A stretch of 64,000 bases of DNA from an uncultured Bacteroidales bacterium (GCA_902760965.1 CACWIN010000003.1:1-64000), one strand, 5' to 3'; counted from the first letter of the stretch, positions 43,670 through 54,371 are shown. A program made the numbers and translations. Notes: generated from the sequence alone by a model not told the origin.

Positions 43670-46465
43670 ATGAAACTGACAGGGAGAGCCGTATTATTTA
43701 TGCTGTTGCCGCTGATCGCAGTGGTGACAGGCTGCTCCACGTCACGCAACAATTTTGTATCCCGCTCGTATCAGTCCCTGGTAACCCGTTACAATGTGTA
43801 TTTTAACGGCAACGAGGCCTACAAGAAAGGGTACGAAGCGCAGGAAAAAGCCAAGAAAGACAATCTGCTCGAAATTCTGGACCTATATCCAATAAGTGAT
43901 GAAAAAGTACGCAGTACGGGTAGTTCCGATTTTGACCTGGCTATCGAGAAATCCCAGAAAGCGGTCAAACTGCACTCCATAACCGTAAAGCCCAAGAAAA
44001 AGAAAGGTACACTAAGTGAACGGGACAAAGCTCTACAGAACAAGAATGAATACAATCCGTTCCTGTGGCATGCCTGGTTCCTTATGGCCGATGCCCAGCG
44101 CCAGAAGGGCGATTTTATTGAGGCCGCCAGCACATACTCCTATATTTCAAAACTCTATTTTGACCAACCGGAGATAGTAGCCGAATCACAATACAAGATG
44201 GCACAATGCTATTCCGAGCTGGGATGGAACTATGAATCGGAGGAGCTATTCCAGCGTTCAGGGCAAGCCAATATAGGGAATGCCCGCAGGCAAGACTATC
44301 AGGCCCGTTACGCGTCACATCTGCTGGAACAGGAACGTTATGAGGAGAGCATCCCGCTGATTGAAGGAGCTTTGAACCGGAAAGGCGTAAGCAAGACCCA
44401 GCGTATCCGTGAAAAATATCTGCTGGCCCAGCTCTACAAGACCACCGGCAGGAACTACGATGCATACCGCATGTTCGGAAAGGTGCTGCGCATGAGCCCA
44501 CCGCATGAGATAGAGTTCCATGCCCGTATTCAGCAAACCGAGACAATGGCCCAGAACGGAAATGTGCGCAAGATAATGAAAAAACTCAGGCGCATGGAAC
44601 GCGACCCCAACAACAAGGAGAGCCTGGACCAGGTCTATTACGCCATGGGCAATGTCTTTCTGCTTAGAGGTGATACCGCTACCGCGCTCCAGCACTACAA
44701 TACAGGAGCCGAAAAGAGCCAAAAGTCTAGTCCCGAAAAAGGAATCCTGCTGCTCACAATGGCCAACCTGTATTGGGAAATGGCCGATTACCCCAATGCA
44801 TCCCGATGCTATTCACAGGCCGTGGGAATGATAGGCTCAACCCATAAGGAATACCCGACCGTAAAACTGCGTTCCGAGGTTCTTGAGGACCTGGTAAGCT
44901 GCTCGCAAACCATAAAGCTTCAGGACAGCCTGCAATGGCTGTCAACACTACCTGATGATAAACTGTTTGCCATTCTGGACCAGGTGATAGAAAACGTAAA
45001 GGAGCAGGAACGGCTTGAAGAGGAACGCCGTCTGCGTGAAGAAAAGGAGCAGGCTCAGAACGGAGCAAATGCAGGAATGTCAATCAACACCGATGACAAC
45101 ACGGCATCGGGCGGATGGTATTTTTACAATGCCAATGCCATTGAGCGGGGCCGGAAAGAATTTGCAAAACAGTGGGGCGACCGTAAGCTGGAAGACAACT
45201 GGCGCAGGTCCAACAAGGCCACGTTAGCTCCAATGCCCATTGCCGAAGAACTGCCCGACACCATTGACTCGGCACTCTTGACCGATACCATCATAGTTAC
45301 AACCGATTCCACCGCAGTATCGGTACAGGAAACCGATCCTCACCAACGCGAGTATTACATAAAACAGATACCTTATTCAAGTGAGGACAAGGCCAAATCG
45401 GACCAGCTTATTACCGAGGCATTGCTCCAACAGGGCATAATATACAAGGACCGTCTTATGGAGTATCCCGATGCCGAAAAGTCATTTGTACGAATAACCA
45501 CACAGTACCCCCAGGCCCAGGAGGCCGACAAGGCATACTACAACCTGTACCTTATGTACTCGCTTTGGGGCAAGACCGACATGGCCGACAGCTGCCGTGC
45601 CCGTATGCAAAGATTCTACCCGGAAAGCGACTATACCGTAATGGTATGTGACTCTGACTATATTGACAACGCCCGATACGGCAAGCACCGCGAAGATTCC
45701 ATATACGCCGTAACGTACGATGCATTCCGGCAAGGCAAACTGACAATTGTACGGAACAACTGTGAGGTATCGGCCACAAAATACCCCAAGGGGCAGCATC
45801 GCGCCAAGTTTATGTTCCTGGATGCGGCATTGGACCTTCAGGACGGAGATATAGACCTGTTCCTTGACAAGCTTAAAGACCTGGTAGCCAAGTACCCCGA
45901 AAACGAGATAAGCCAGTTTGCCGGACTCATTGCCAAAGGCATTCAGAACGGCAGGATACTCCAATCAACATCATTTGGATCCATTTGGGACCGCCGTAGC
46001 GGCAACGCCGATGAAAAATCGGTTGCCGACAGCCTTAAGCCAAAATTCAGCGAAGACCGTTACCAGCCGTTCCTGTTTATACTTGCGTATCCCGACGGTG
46101 AATTGGACCGCAACCAGCTGTTGTTTGAGGTTGCACGTTACAACTTTACCAATTACATGATACGTAACTTTGACATGGAATTCCAGACCGAGCAGGGAAT
46201 AGGAATGCTTAAGATTGGAGAATTCCTTAACTTTGACGAAGCTTACGTTTACAGTCGCAGTCTGTATGATGACGCCGAAATGGCTGCAAAACTGAGCGGA
46301 ATAAAAGCCCTGGTAATCTCACCCAAGAACCTGAATACCCTGCTCAAGTATTACAGCTTTAACGAGTATCAGGAGTTCTACGAGGAACATTTCCTGAATA
46401 TTCCCGAATTTGAGATTGACGGAGGCACATTGTTTGAAGAATTTGACGACAAACCGGATGAATAA
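43670..46465 (+). CDS. porW: T9SS TPR lipoprotein PorW/SprE
   Basis: This 931-residue protein has a lipoprotein signal (LIAVVTGC, lipid-bearing Cys22). The family start FVSRSYQSLVTRYNVYFNGNEAYKKG is typical of SprE/PorW. Many tetratricopeptide-like helical repeats follow (about 130-450 and 560-780). Between them are Gln/Glu-rich (EQERLEEERRLREEKEQ) and Thr/Asp-rich spacers. PorW is an outer-membrane-attached lipoprotein needed for T9SS assembly and gliding relatives. Its end overlaps porX (ATGAATAA), so PorW and PorX are made together. Confidence 0.87.
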   Translation: MKLTGRAVLFMLLPLIAVVTGCSTSRNNFVSRSYQSLVTRYNVYFNGNEAYKKGYEAQEKAKKDNLLEILDLYPISDEKVRSTGSSDFDLAIEKSQKAVKLHSITVKPKKKKGTLSERDKALQNKNEYNPFLWHAWFLMADAQRQKGDFIEAASTYSYISKLYFDQPEIVAESQYKMAQCYSELGWNYESEELFQRSGQANIGNARRQDYQARYASHLLEQERYEESIPLIEGALNRKGVSKTQRIREKYLLAQLYKTTGRNYDAYRMFGKVLRMSPPHEIEFHARIQQTETMAQNGNVRKIMKKLRRMERDPNNKESLDQVYYAMGNVFLLRGDTATALQHYNTGAEKSQKSSPEKGILLLTMANLYWEMADYPNASRCYSQAVGMIGSTHKEYPTVKLRSEVLEDLVSCSQTIKLQDSLQWLSTLPDDKLFAILDQVIENVKEQERLEEERRLREEKEQAQNGANAGMSINTDDNTASGGWYFYNANAIERGRKEFAKQWGDRKLEDNWRRSNKATLAPMPIAEELPDTIDSALLTDTIIVTTDSTAVSVQETDPHQREYYIKQIPYSSEDKAKSDQLITEALLQQGIIYKDRLMEYPDAEKSFVRITTQYPQAQEADKAYYNLYLMYSLWGKTDMADSCRARMQRFYPESDYTVMVCDSDYIDNARYGKHREDSIYAVTYDAFRQGKLTIVRNNCEVSATKYPKGQHRAKFMFLDAALDLQDGDIDLFLDKLKDLVAKYPENEISQFAGLIAKGIQNGRILQSTSFGSIWDRRSGNADEKSVADSLKPKFSEDRYQPFLFILAYPDGELDRNQLLFEVARYNFTNYMIRNFDMEFQTEQGIGMLKIGEFLNFDEAYVYSRSLYDDAEMAAKLSGIKALVISPKNLNTLLKYYSFNEYQEFYEEHFLNIPEFEIDGGTLFEEFDDKPDE

Positions 46466-48014
46466 CAAGATTGGAACACTGCTTTGGGTCGATGACGAGA
46501 TTGACCTGCTCAGGGCGCATATACTGTTCCTTGAAAACAAGGGTTATGATGTTGACACCGTGACCAACGGCCACGATGCGCTTGACATGTGCCGTGAACG
46601 CCAGTATGACCTGGTCCTGCTTGACGAGCACATGGTAGGCATGAGCGGTCTTGAAACACTTCAGCGCATCAAGGAGATTGACCCTAACATTCCGGTAGTG
46701 ATGGTCACCAAGAGTGAGGAGGAAAACATTATGGACCAGGCCATCGGCTCCAAGATTGCCGATTACCTTATCAAGCCGGTCCACCCCAACCAGATACTGC
46801 TGTCACTAAAAAAGAACATACACAAACGTGACATTGTAACGGCCGAGACCGACCGCAACTATCAGCAAAATTTTGGCAAACTGAGCATGCAGATAAATGA
46901 CTCCCTTACTGCCGATGAATGGATTGAGGTCTACCGCCAGCTGGTCTATTGGGAGCTGGAACTCAAGGAGGCCGACAGCTCCATGCATGATATGCTCAAG
47001 ATGCAGAAGAATGAGGCCAACGCCGCATTCGCTAAATTCATAAAGCGCAACTACATGGGTTGGATGACTGACCGCGACAAGGGTCCGATCATGAGTCCCG
47101 ACCTGTTCAAGAAATACATATTCCCTGCTCTTGACAGTGGCGAGAAACTGTTCCTGATAGTGATGGATAATTTCCGTTACGACCAGTGGCGCGTGCTCTC
47201 CGCCGAACTTGCCGAACTCTTTACATTTGATGAGCAACTCTACTACAGCATACTGCCAACCGCAACACAATACTCACGTAACGCCATTTTCTCGGGCCTT
47301 ATGCCTGAGCAGATAAGCCGCATGTTCCCTGACCTTTGGGTTGATGAGGATTCCGAGGAGGGCAAGAACCTGAACGAGGCACCGCTCATCCAGACCCACC
47401 TGGAGCGCTACAGGCGCAAGAACACATTCTCTTATAATAAGGTGAATGATTCTGTTGCCGCCGACAAGCTGCTCAGTCAGTTCAACAATCTTTTGCAGAA
47501 TGACCTGAACGTGGTGGTAGTCAACTTTATTGACATACTCTCACATGCCAAGACAGACTCACGCATGATGCGTGAACTGGCCAACGACGAGGCTGCTTAC
47601 CGCAGTCTGATCCTGTCATGGTTCCGCCATTCATCGGTACGGGAATTATTCCGTTCCATGGCCGCGACAGGCCGTAAGGTAATGATAACCACCGATCATG
47701 GAAGCATTCTGGTAAACCATGCCATAAAGATTGCCGGTGACCGGAGCACAAACACAAACCTGCGCTATAAACTGGGCAAGAACCTGGGATTCAACCCTAA
47801 GGATGTGTATGAGATAACCGAGCCGCTAAAGGCTCACCTCCCCTCGCCCAACGTAAGCACATCGTATATTTTCTGTACCGAGGCCGATTACTTTGTGTAT
47901 CAGAACAACTTTAACAGCTACGCATCATTCTACAAGGAGACCTTCCAGCACGGAGGAGTGTCACTCGAAGAGATGATTATACCTTTCATAACCCTTAACC
48001 CCAAGAAAAAATGA
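46458..48014 (+). CDS. porX: T9SS response regulator PorX with PglZ domain
   Basis: This 518-residue protein has an N-terminal receiver domain: VDDEID acidic pair, phospho-acceptor Asp56 in [17 protein letters not shown] and the K-P of LIKPVHP. A helical linker follows, then a PglZ alkaline-phosphatase-superfamily domain (about 225-518; [39 protein letters not shown]). In Porphyromonas PorX regulates T9SS, and its PglZ part is a zinc phosphodiesterase. I chose the ATG at 46458 ([11 protein letters not shown]). No histidine kinase is adjacent. It overlaps tsaE by ATGA. Confidence 0.93.
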   Translation: MNNKIGTLLWVDDEIDLLRAHILFLENKGYDVDTVTNGHDALDMCRERQYDLVLLDEHMVGMSGLETLQRIKEIDPNIPVVMVTKSEEENIMDQAIGSKIADYLIKPVHPNQILLSLKKNIHKRDIVTAETDRNYQQNFGKLSMQINDSLTADEWIEVYRQLVYWELELKEADSSMHDMLKMQKNEANAAFAKFIKRNYMGWMTDRDKGPIMSPDLFKKYIFPALDSGEKLFLIVMDNFRYDQWRVLSAELAELFTFDEQLYYSILPTATQYSRNAIFSGLMPEQISRMFPDLWVDEDSEEGKNLNEAPLIQTHLERYRRKNTFSYNKVNDSVAADKLLSQFNNLLQNDLNVVVVNFIDILSHAKTDSRMMRELANDEAAYRSLILSWFRHSSVRELFRSMAATGRKVMITTDHGSILVNHAIKIAGDRSTNTNLRYKLGKNLGFNPKDVYEITEPLKAHLPSPNVSTSYIFCTEADYFVYQNNFNSYASFYKETFQHGGVSLEEMIIPFITLNPKKK

Positions 48015-48424
48015 CAATCACGATAAAAGACCTTGACCATATACAAGAGGCCGCACGCGAGTTTATCGGCCAGATGGGCGATGACACAGTATTTGCATTT
48101 TACGGCAAGATGGGTGCCGGCAAAACCACATTCATCAAGGCTCTTTGCAAGCTGCTGGGCGTAGAGGACGAGGTAAACTCCCCCACCTTTGCCATTATAA
48201 ACGAGTACCGTTCCCAGACCACCGCCGAGCTTATCTACCATTTTGACTTTTACCGCATCAAGAAACTTGAGGAGGTATATGACCTGGGGTATGAGGACTA
48301 CTTTTACAGCGGCGCGCTCTGTTTCATTGAATGGCCTGAACTGGTTGAGGAACTCCTCCCGCTTGACGCAAAAAAAGTAACCATCACCGAAAACAGTGAT
48401 GGTTCCAGAACTATTACTCTGTAA
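48011..48424 (+). CDS. tsaE: tRNA t6A biosynthesis ATPase TsaE
   Basis: This 137-residue protein has the P-loop [20 protein letters not shown] and the [21 protein letters not shown] segment diagnostic of TsaE/YjeE. It works with TsaB, TsaC and TsaD to make threonylcarbamoyladenosine on ANN-decoding tRNAs. It is coupled to porX by ATGA, so an essential tRNA modification factor is made from a T9SS operon. Confidence 0.95.
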   Translation: MTITIKDLDHIQEAAREFIGQMGDDTVFAFYGKMGAGKTTFIKALCKLLGVEDEVNSPTFAIINEYRSQTTAELIYHFDFYRIKKLEEVYDLGYEDYFYSGALCFIEWPELVEELLPLDAKKVTITENSDGSRTITL

Positions 48425-48430
48425 GACAGA

Positions 48431-48757
48431 TTATTCTCCCAGGGAGTCCACGTATTCAGCCTCGGCCTCAACGATGAGGATAATTTCATCGGCAGGAAAC
48501 GAACCAATCTTGTCGCGCTTGGCCTCCTTGATGATATACTCTACCAGAGCATCGTTGTCAATGTCTATGCAGCCGTCGGCATCGGGCTCCTGGTCCAGCA
48601 CACCGCTTGTGGTGAAATAGTCGTTGATGACATCCAGAATATAATAAAGGGTGTCATCGGTGTATTTCTCTTTCAACTCCTGAGGGAGCGCATTCTTGAT
48701 GTACTCAACGGTCTTCTGATCGTCAATGTCATCCTCAAGGAACTCATCCTGTGCCAT
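48431..48757 (-). CDS. Acidic conserved hypothetical protein
   Basis: This 108-residue, very acidic protein is cytoplasmic and probably helical (EFLEDDIDDQKTVEYIKNAL, DTLYYILDVINDYFTTSG). It contains a DADGCIDIDNDALVEYI segment that looks EF-hand-like but lacks a regular 12-residue loop. It lies 2 bp after trxA and is convergent with tsaE. Conserved in Bacteroidetes as far as I recall; function is unknown. Confidence 0.75.
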   Translation of the reverse strand: MAQDEFLEDDIDDQKTVEYIKNALPQELKEKYTDDTLYYILDVINDYFTTSGVLDQEPDADGCIDIDNDALVEYIIKEAKRDKIGSFPADEIILIVEAEAEYVDSLGE

Positions 48758-48759
48758 AA

Positions 48760-49074
48760 TCAGAGCAGGGCGTTAAGTTTTTCCTGATAGACGTTCTTCA
48801 TTGCAAGTCCAACCACGCGGTCAACCTCCTTGCCGTCTTTAAGAATCACTACTGTAGGAACGTTCATGATTCCAAACTGATCGGTCAGATCAGTTTCCTC
48901 CTCAATGTCACATTTTCCAATTACAGCTTTGCCGTCATACTCTGTTGCCAACTCCTCAATGATGGGGCCCAGACGTCTGCAGGGGCCGCACCAGGTTGCC
49001 CAGAAATCAATCAGCACGGGCTGACCCTGCTGCTTGACCTGATCAAAATTCTGACTGGTAATCTCAATCTCCAT
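48760..49074 (-). CDS. trxA: Thioredoxin
   Basis: This 104-residue thioredoxin has active site WATWCGPCRR near residues 29-37, the cis-Pro of MNVPTVVILKDG, and a Gly pair near the C-terminus. It reduces cytoplasmic disulfides. It lies 10 bp after dnaE in the same direction, the usual order in this phylum. Confidence 0.97.
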   Translation of the reverse strand: MEIEITSQNFDQVKQQGQPVLIDFWATWCGPCRRLGPIIEELATEYDGKAVIGKCDIEEETDLTDQFGIMNVPTVVILKDGKEVDRVVGLAMKNVYQEKLNALL

Positions 49075-49084
49075 AGTTTGTAAT

Positions 49085-52000
49085 TTATTGGTTGAATGAA
49101 TAATTAATTGATTCCTTTTTCTTAATGTAGTCCATAAGTTCCTGTGTGACCGTTATCTTGCGGTTGACCGATGACAAAGAGACCTTGTGGTCAGGCTGGG
49201 ACAGGTCTGTCAGCATGAACTTGAGAGTAGTGTTTCCCTCGGTACCGGTAAGCGTATCCAGGTCACTTACAAACTCCTTGTCAATCTCCGAAAGCGGCAT
49301 TGAAAGGGTAATGGAACTTATGGCAGTATCCTTTATGTCCTGTAGCAGCTCAATGGAGTTTATCACAAAGTCTATCTTTTCGGGGTTGAACTTGAAAGGT
49401 TGGCACTTTGCCTTGATGAACAGATAGTTGCCCTCTTTCATCATATTACACCATTTAAGCCACGGCTCGCCAAAAAGAGCAATCTCGGATGAGCCTGTAA
49501 AATCCTCAATACGGGTAAAACCGCACGGCTTACCGGTCTTGGTACGGGTTTCACGTACTCCTGTAACCACTCCGCCAAACACCAGATCCTTGTTGAGCAG
49601 GGCGGTACGGTCCTCAAGTTGAGTAACGCCTATGGTACATACATTCTCCAGAATGACCCTGTACTCATCGAGCGGATGAGCCGAAAGATATATGCCTACC
49701 AGATCCTTTTCCCTGTTAAGGCGTTCCAGCAAAGGCCATTCCGAAGCTTCGGGGATGGATGGCGTGGCAATCAGGTCTGTGTGTCCCAAATCGCCAAACA
49801 GCGAGAACTGTGACTCCATCCGGTCAGTCTGGTATTTGGTGCCATAACGCACCAGAACGTCACTGAACACCTCATTCTTGCCACAGGGCTGCACAAACTG
49901 CTCACGCCTTATCTCCGGGAAACAGTCAAATGCTCCGGCCATGGCCAGATTCTCTATGTTCTTGCGGTTGCATGCACTCAGGTTGACTCGCTGCACAAAA
50001 TCAAAAATGCTCTTGAACGGTCCGTTAGCCTTGCGCTCGCTCACAATGGCACTTACCGCATTCTCGCCCACTCCCTTGACCGATGCCATACCAAAACGGA
50101 TATCACCCTTTGCATTCACGCCAAAACGCGGAACGCTCTCGTTTACATCAGGACCAAGTACATTTATGCCCATGGCCTTGCATTCATCCATAAGCTTGGT
50201 CACCTCGGTGATATCGGCTGCGCGGCTAAGTACGGCTGCCATATACTGTGACGGATAGTTGGCCTTGAGCCAGGCGGTCTGATAGGCAACCCATGAGTAA
50301 CAGGTGGCATGCGATTTGTTGAATGCGTACGATGCAAACTTTTCCCAGTCGGCCCAAATCTTTTCGAGCACCTGCGGGTCATGGCCGTTGGCCTTGCCGC
50401 CCTCAATGAACTTGGGCTTAAGATGATCCAGCTTGTCCTTGAGTTTCTTACCCATAGCCTTACGCAAGGTATCGCTCTCACCACGGGTAAAGTTGGCAAG
50501 CAGACGTGACAGCAACATGACCTGCTCCTGATAGACAGTGATGCCGTAGGTATCCTTGAGGTACTTTTCCATAATGGGAATATCGTACTCAATAGGCTTG
50601 CGGCCCAGCTTTCGGTCAATAAAATCAGGAATGTAATCCATAGGACCCGGACGGTACAGAGCGTTCATTGCTATAAGGTCCTCAAATACGCCAGGCTGCA
50701 ACTCACGCAGGTATTTTTGCATACCGGGCGATTCAAACTGGAACGTGCCTATGGTTCTGCCCTCACAGTATAGCTGGAAAGTCTTTTTGTCATCAATGGG
50801 AATCTTGTCAATATCAACGTCAATTCCCAGGCTGTTCTTTATGTTTTCAACCGCCTCTTTTATTATTGAGAGGGTCTTAAGACCCAGAAAGTCCATCTTG
50901 ATAAGACCGGTATCCTCAATCACGCTGCCCTCATACTGGGTTACCAGCAGACGTTCACCTGTTTCCTTATCGGTAGCCCACGATACCGGCACCCAGTCTG
51001 TTATGTCATCACGGCATATTATGGTTCCGCAGGCATGTACACCGGTTCCGCGTACATTGCCCTCAAGCATCCTGGCAAACTTTATGGTATTGTGCAAACG
51101 CTCGTCATCCGAAGCTGCCGCCTGCTGAATTTCGGGCACGCACTCCATTATGTTGGAAAAAGTAGGCTTTCGGGGACTGCCGTCGGGTTTATCGGGCAAA
51201 CGGTCAGGTATGGCCTTGCACAGACCGTTGGACACGTCAAGAGGCACCTCAAGCACGCGTGCCACATCCTTAATTGCCATCTTGGTCTGCATGGAACCGT
51301 AGGTAATTATATGGGCAACCTTTTCCTTTCCGTACTTGTCAGTAACCCACTGGAGCACGCGTCCGCGGCCGTCATCATCAAAGTCCACATCAATATCGGG
51401 CAGTGAAATACGGTCAGGGTTAAGGAAACGCTCAAACAGCAGGTCATACTTGATAGGGTCAATCTGCGTTATACCCAGGCAGTATGCCACTGCCGATCCG
51501 GCGGCCGATCCACGACCCGGTCCCACCGATACTCCCAGTTCTGTACGGGCCGCGTTGATAAAGTCCTGCACAATAAGGAAGTATCCCGGGAAACCCATGG
51601 TCTTCATGATGTGCAGTTCAAACTTAAGCTGCTCCATAACACTATCGGGTATGGGGTCACCGTAACGTACCTTGGCTCCCTTGAAAGTGAGTTCCGCCAG
51701 ATAATCTGCCTCCAGTTTAATACGGTACAGCTTGTCATAGCCGCCCAGTTTCTTTATCTTTTTGTCGGCATCCTCCTTTGACATCACCGTCTCGCCATGC
51801 TCATTGCAGGTGAACTCCTTGAACAGGTCCTCCTGGGTAAGGCGCTTACGGTATTCCTCCTCGGTACCGAACTCCTCCGGTATGGCAAAGTTGGGCATAA
51901 TGGGCGGATGGTCAATTGAATACTCCTCAACCTTGTTCAGGATCTCAATGGTATTGGCCAGCGCCTCCGGCTCGTCCTCAAACAGGCGGTTCATCTCATC

Positions 52001-52798
52001 GGTAGTCTTGAACCACTCCTGTTTGGAGTAGCGCATCAGGTTGGGATCATCCGGGGTACGGCCCGTTGACAGGCAGATAAGCAGTTCGTGGGCATCGGCA
52101 TTGTCCTCATCAAGGAAGTGGACATCGTTGGTACATATCATCTTTATGCCGTACTTGGCCGATATCTCCTTAAGGTGGTTATTCACGTTCACCTGCAGCG
52201 GATACACCTCATGGTTAGCTTTCTGGACTGTTGCCTTATGGCGCTGCAGCTCCAGATAATAGTCATCGCCAAACAGGTTGTGGAACCATTGCACCACCTG
52301 TTCCGCCTCGTCAATCCTGCCAGCCGTAATAAGCTTGGGCACCTCGCCGCCAAGACAGGCCGAGCAGCATATTATTCCTTCGTGATACTTTTCAAGGTCT
52401 TCCTTGTCAGTACGCGGATGTGAGTAAAAACCATCGGTCCAGGCGCGGGACACTATCTTGATCAGGTTGTGGTATCCTTTAAGGTTTTTGGCCAACAGGA
52501 TAAGATGGTAGTTGGCGCCGTCCAGCTCCTTGCTTACACGCAGGTCCTTACTGCGGGGCGCAACATAGACTTCGCAGCCTATTATGGGTTTAAAGTGCTT
52601 GCCCTGTTCCTGCAGCTTGCCATTTACCTTGTCGCAGTAATTCTTGAACTCCTTTATACCCATCATGTTGCCGTGATCGGTTACGGCAACGCCGGGCATA
52701 CCGTCGGCTATGGCCTTATCGACCATCTTTTTTATATTGGTCTGGCCGTCTAGCAGAGAGTACTGCGTATGGACATGTAAATGGACAAATTCCTGCAT
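49085..52798 (-). CDS. dnaE: DNA polymerase III alpha subunit
   Basis: This 1237-residue replicative polymerase has an N-terminal PHP domain (HVHTQYSLLDGQTNI). The palm contains GPGRGSAAGSAV and the catalytic Asp residues in PDIDVDFDDDGR. The fingers include YQEQVMLLSRLLANFTRGESD. The C-terminal part has a helix-hairpin-helix and an OB fold (LVFGGVVTGVRETRTKTGKP). It heads a dnaE-trxA-hypothetical operon and diverges from psd. Confidence 0.97.
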   Translation of the reverse strand: MQEFVHLHVHTQYSLLDGQTNIKKMVDKAIADGMPGVAVTDHGNMMGIKEFKNYCDKVNGKLQEQGKHFKPIIGCEVYVAPRSKDLRVSKELDGANYHLILLAKNLKGYHNLIKIVSRAWTDGFYSHPRTDKEDLEKYHEGIICCSACLGGEVPKLITAGRIDEAEQVVQWFHNLFGDDYYLELQRHKATVQKANHEVYPLQVNVNNHLKEISAKYGIKMICTNDVHFLDEDNADAHELLICLSTGRTPDDPNLMRYSKQEWFKTTDEMNRLFEDEPEALANTIEILNKVEEYSIDHPPIMPNFAIPEEFGTEEEYRKRLTQEDLFKEFTCNEHGETVMSKEDADKKIKKLGGYDKLYRIKLEADYLAELTFKGAKVRYGDPIPDSVMEQLKFELHIMKTMGFPGYFLIVQDFINAARTELGVSVGPGRGSAAGSAVAYCLGITQIDPIKYDLLFERFLNPDRISLPDIDVDFDDDGRGRVLQWVTDKYGKEKVAHIITYGSMQTKMAIKDVARVLEVPLDVSNGLCKAIPDRLPDKPDGSPRKPTFSNIMECVPEIQQAAASDDERLHNTIKFARMLEGNVRGTGVHACGTIICRDDITDWVPVSWATDKETGERLLVTQYEGSVIEDTGLIKMDFLGLKTLSIIKEAVENIKNSLGIDVDIDKIPIDDKKTFQLYCEGRTIGTFQFESPGMQKYLRELQPGVFEDLIAMNALYRPGPMDYIPDFIDRKLGRKPIEYDIPIMEKYLKDTYGITVYQEQVMLLSRLLANFTRGESDTLRKAMGKKLKDKLDHLKPKFIEGGKANGHDPQVLEKIWADWEKFASYAFNKSHATCYSWVAYQTAWLKANYPSQYMAAVLSRAADITEVTKLMDECKAMGINVLGPDVNESVPRFGVNAKGDIRFGMASVKGVGENAVSAIVSERKANGPFKSIFDFVQRVNLSACNRKNIENLAMAGAFDCFPEIRREQFVQPCGKNEVFSDVLVRYGTKYQTDRMESQFSLFGDLGHTDLIATPSIPEASEWPLLERLNREKDLVGIYLSAHPLDEYRVILENVCTIGVTQLEDRTALLNKDLVFGGVVTGVRETRTKTGKPCGFTRIEDFTGSSEIALFGEPWLKWCNMMKEGNYLFIKAKCQPFKFNPEKIDFVINSIELLQDIKDTAISSITLSMPLSEIDKEFVSDLDTLTGTEGNTTLKFMLTDLSQPDHKVSLSSVNRKITVTQELMDYIKKKESINYSFNQ

Positions 52799-52958
52799 AA
52801 TGCGTTTTATCTCAAAAAAGTTTTTAAAGTTACTTAGGTTTAGCGTTCAAGGCAAAACAGGCAAGCCCGAGTTTTCAACAATCACAAATAAAATTCACCG
52901 TATGGCCCCACACCAAAAATACACAACAATAATTATGCCATTGTTAAGCAAATTGTCT

Positions 52959-52966
52959 TATCTTTG
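52959..52966 (+). promoter_or_regulatory. -7 box before psd
   Basis: TATCTTTG is a full consensus -7 match 20 bp before the psd ATG at 52986. The gap 52799-52985 between dnaE and psd is otherwise AT-rich. An ATTG at 52940-52943 is closer than usual for a -33 box. Confidence 0.5.
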
Positions 52967-52985
52967 TAAAATAAATCAAGCAACA

Positions 52986-53675
52986 ATGGCCGAAAACAAC
53001 GGAAAGCATACCACAATAAATCCCGAAGGAAAAACCACGCTCACCATAGTGGCAATCCTGTTTTTTGCAATTAACCTGCCCCTGTTTACCATTACGCCCA
53101 TCTTTGGCTGGTGGTCATACGTATCTCTTGGCATTACCCTTATGTTCGTATGGTTTTTCCTGCATTTTTTCAGGAATCCCGTAAGGCGTTTTCCAAGTGA
53201 TGACCAGGAAAAGGTAGTGGTATCTCCGGCCGACGGCACGGTTGTAGCCATCGAGGAGGTCGATGAAACCGACTGTTTTCATGACCGCCGCATTGTGATA
53301 TCAATTTTCATGAGCGTATACAGCGTACACGCCAACTGGTATCCGGTTAACGGCATAGTGACCAGGGTTGAGCATCAGGACGGAAACTTTTACGCCGCTT
53401 TCAAGCCCAAAGCCAGCACTGAGAACGAGCGTTCTCTTGTTGTAATCAAGACCCCCGACGGCAAGGACATAATGCTCCGCCAGATTGCCGGCGCCCTTGC
53501 CCGCAGAGTTGTAACATACTGCCAGCCTGGCGATGAGGCAAAGATTGACCGTCACATGGGATTCATAAAATTCGGTTCCAGGGTTGACATATTCCTGCCT
53601 GTTGATTCACTTGTATGTGTCAAGATAAACCAAAAGGTAACCGCCGATATTACCATTCTGGCTAAATTATCGTAA
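52986..53675 (+). CDS. psd: Phosphatidylserine decarboxylase (short, membrane-anchored form)
   Basis: This 229-residue enzyme turns phosphatidylserine into phosphatidylethanolamine. There are two N-terminal hydrophobic segments (about 18-35 and 40-60). VVSPADGTV and SVYSVHANWYPVNG are the catalytic Asp/His regions. FIKFGSRVDIFLP holds the Gly-Ser at which the proenzyme self-cleaves to form the pyruvoyl group. I chose the ATG at 52986; the open frame extends upstream into dnaE but without family similarity. Confidence 0.93.
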   Translation: MAENNGKHTTINPEGKTTLTIVAILFFAINLPLFTITPIFGWWSYVSLGITLMFVWFFLHFFRNPVRRFPSDDQEKVVVSPADGTVVAIEEVDETDCFHDRRIVISIFMSVYSVHANWYPVNGIVTRVEHQDGNFYAAFKPKASTENERSLVVIKTPDGKDIMLRQIAGALARRVVTYCQPGDEAKIDRHMGFIKFGSRVDIFLPVDSLVCVKINQKVTADITILAKLS

Positions 53676-53678
53676 AAA

Positions 53679-54371
53679 ATGGCAAACCGCATAACAAAAC
53701 ATATCCCCAACACCATTACCTGCTGCAACCTTTTGTCAGGCTGCATGGCTGTAATGGCAGCATTCAATGCCGACGCTTGGCACACCCTGCTCTGGGTTGT
53801 TGCCGGTGCACTGTTTGATTTCTGCGACGGTCTTTCGGCCCGTCTCTTAAAGGCATATTCACCAATAGGCAAGGAACTGGATTCGCTGGCCGACCTGGTT
53901 ACATTCGGCCTGGCTCCCGCAATGCTCTGCCTTACAACACTGTGCGGATTTCATTATTCATCGGACACACTGTTTTCCATTTATCCATACATAGGACTGG
54001 TTCTGGTGGTGTTTGCCGCCCTGCGTCTGGCCAAGTTCAATACCGATGAGCGCCAGACAACATCATTCCTCGGCCTGGCAGTTCCCGCCAACGCCCTGTT
54101 CTGGTGCGGCCTGTTCCAGATGGACCTTAGTGCAATTCCGGGTGCCCCTTGGATCATAGGAGCATTGGTAATCCTGTTTGCAGGCCTTATGGTAAGCGAA
54201 ATACCTATGTTCTCACTTAAATTCAAAAGCCTTAAATGGGCTCAGAACAAGGTTCGTTTCATTTTCCTGGCAGTATCGGTAGTAATCCTTATCCTGCTTC
54301 GTGAAAAAGGACTTTCAGCAGTAATAGGCTGGTATATCATACTGTCTATACTGACAAAAGGTCAGCATTAA
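53679..54371 (+). CDS. pssA: CDP-diacylglycerol-serine O-phosphatidyltransferase
   Basis: This 230-residue membrane enzyme attaches serine to the CDP-DAG made by CdsA. The CDP-alcohol phosphotransferase motif is complete: DFCDGLSARLLK, then GKELDSLADLVTFG, giving the DG-x2-AR-x8-G-x3-D-x3-D pattern. It lies 3 bp after psd, so the two steps of phosphatidylethanolamine synthesis are made together. Confidence 0.95.
   Translation: MANRITKHIPNTITCCNLLSGCMAVMAAFNADAWHTLLWVVAGALFDFCDGLSARLLKAYSPIGKELDSLADLVTFGLAPAMLCLTTLCGFHYSSDTLFSIYPYIGLVLVVFAALRLAKFNTDERQTTSFLGLAVPANALFWCGLFQMDLSAIPGAPWIIGALVILFAGLMVSEIPMFSLKFKSLKWAQNKVRFIFLAVSVVILILLREKGLSAVIGWYIILSILTKGQH

Noticed and set aside
48431..48757. 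EF-hand in the acidic hypothetical (DADGCIDIDND)
   Set aside because: There is a DxDG-like loop, but the spacing of the later ligands and the flanking helices do not give a standard 12-residue EF-hand.
52710..52985. Upstream extension of psd into dnaE
   Set aside because: The added 92 residues are antisense to dnaE and include the promoter; the family similarity starts at 52986.
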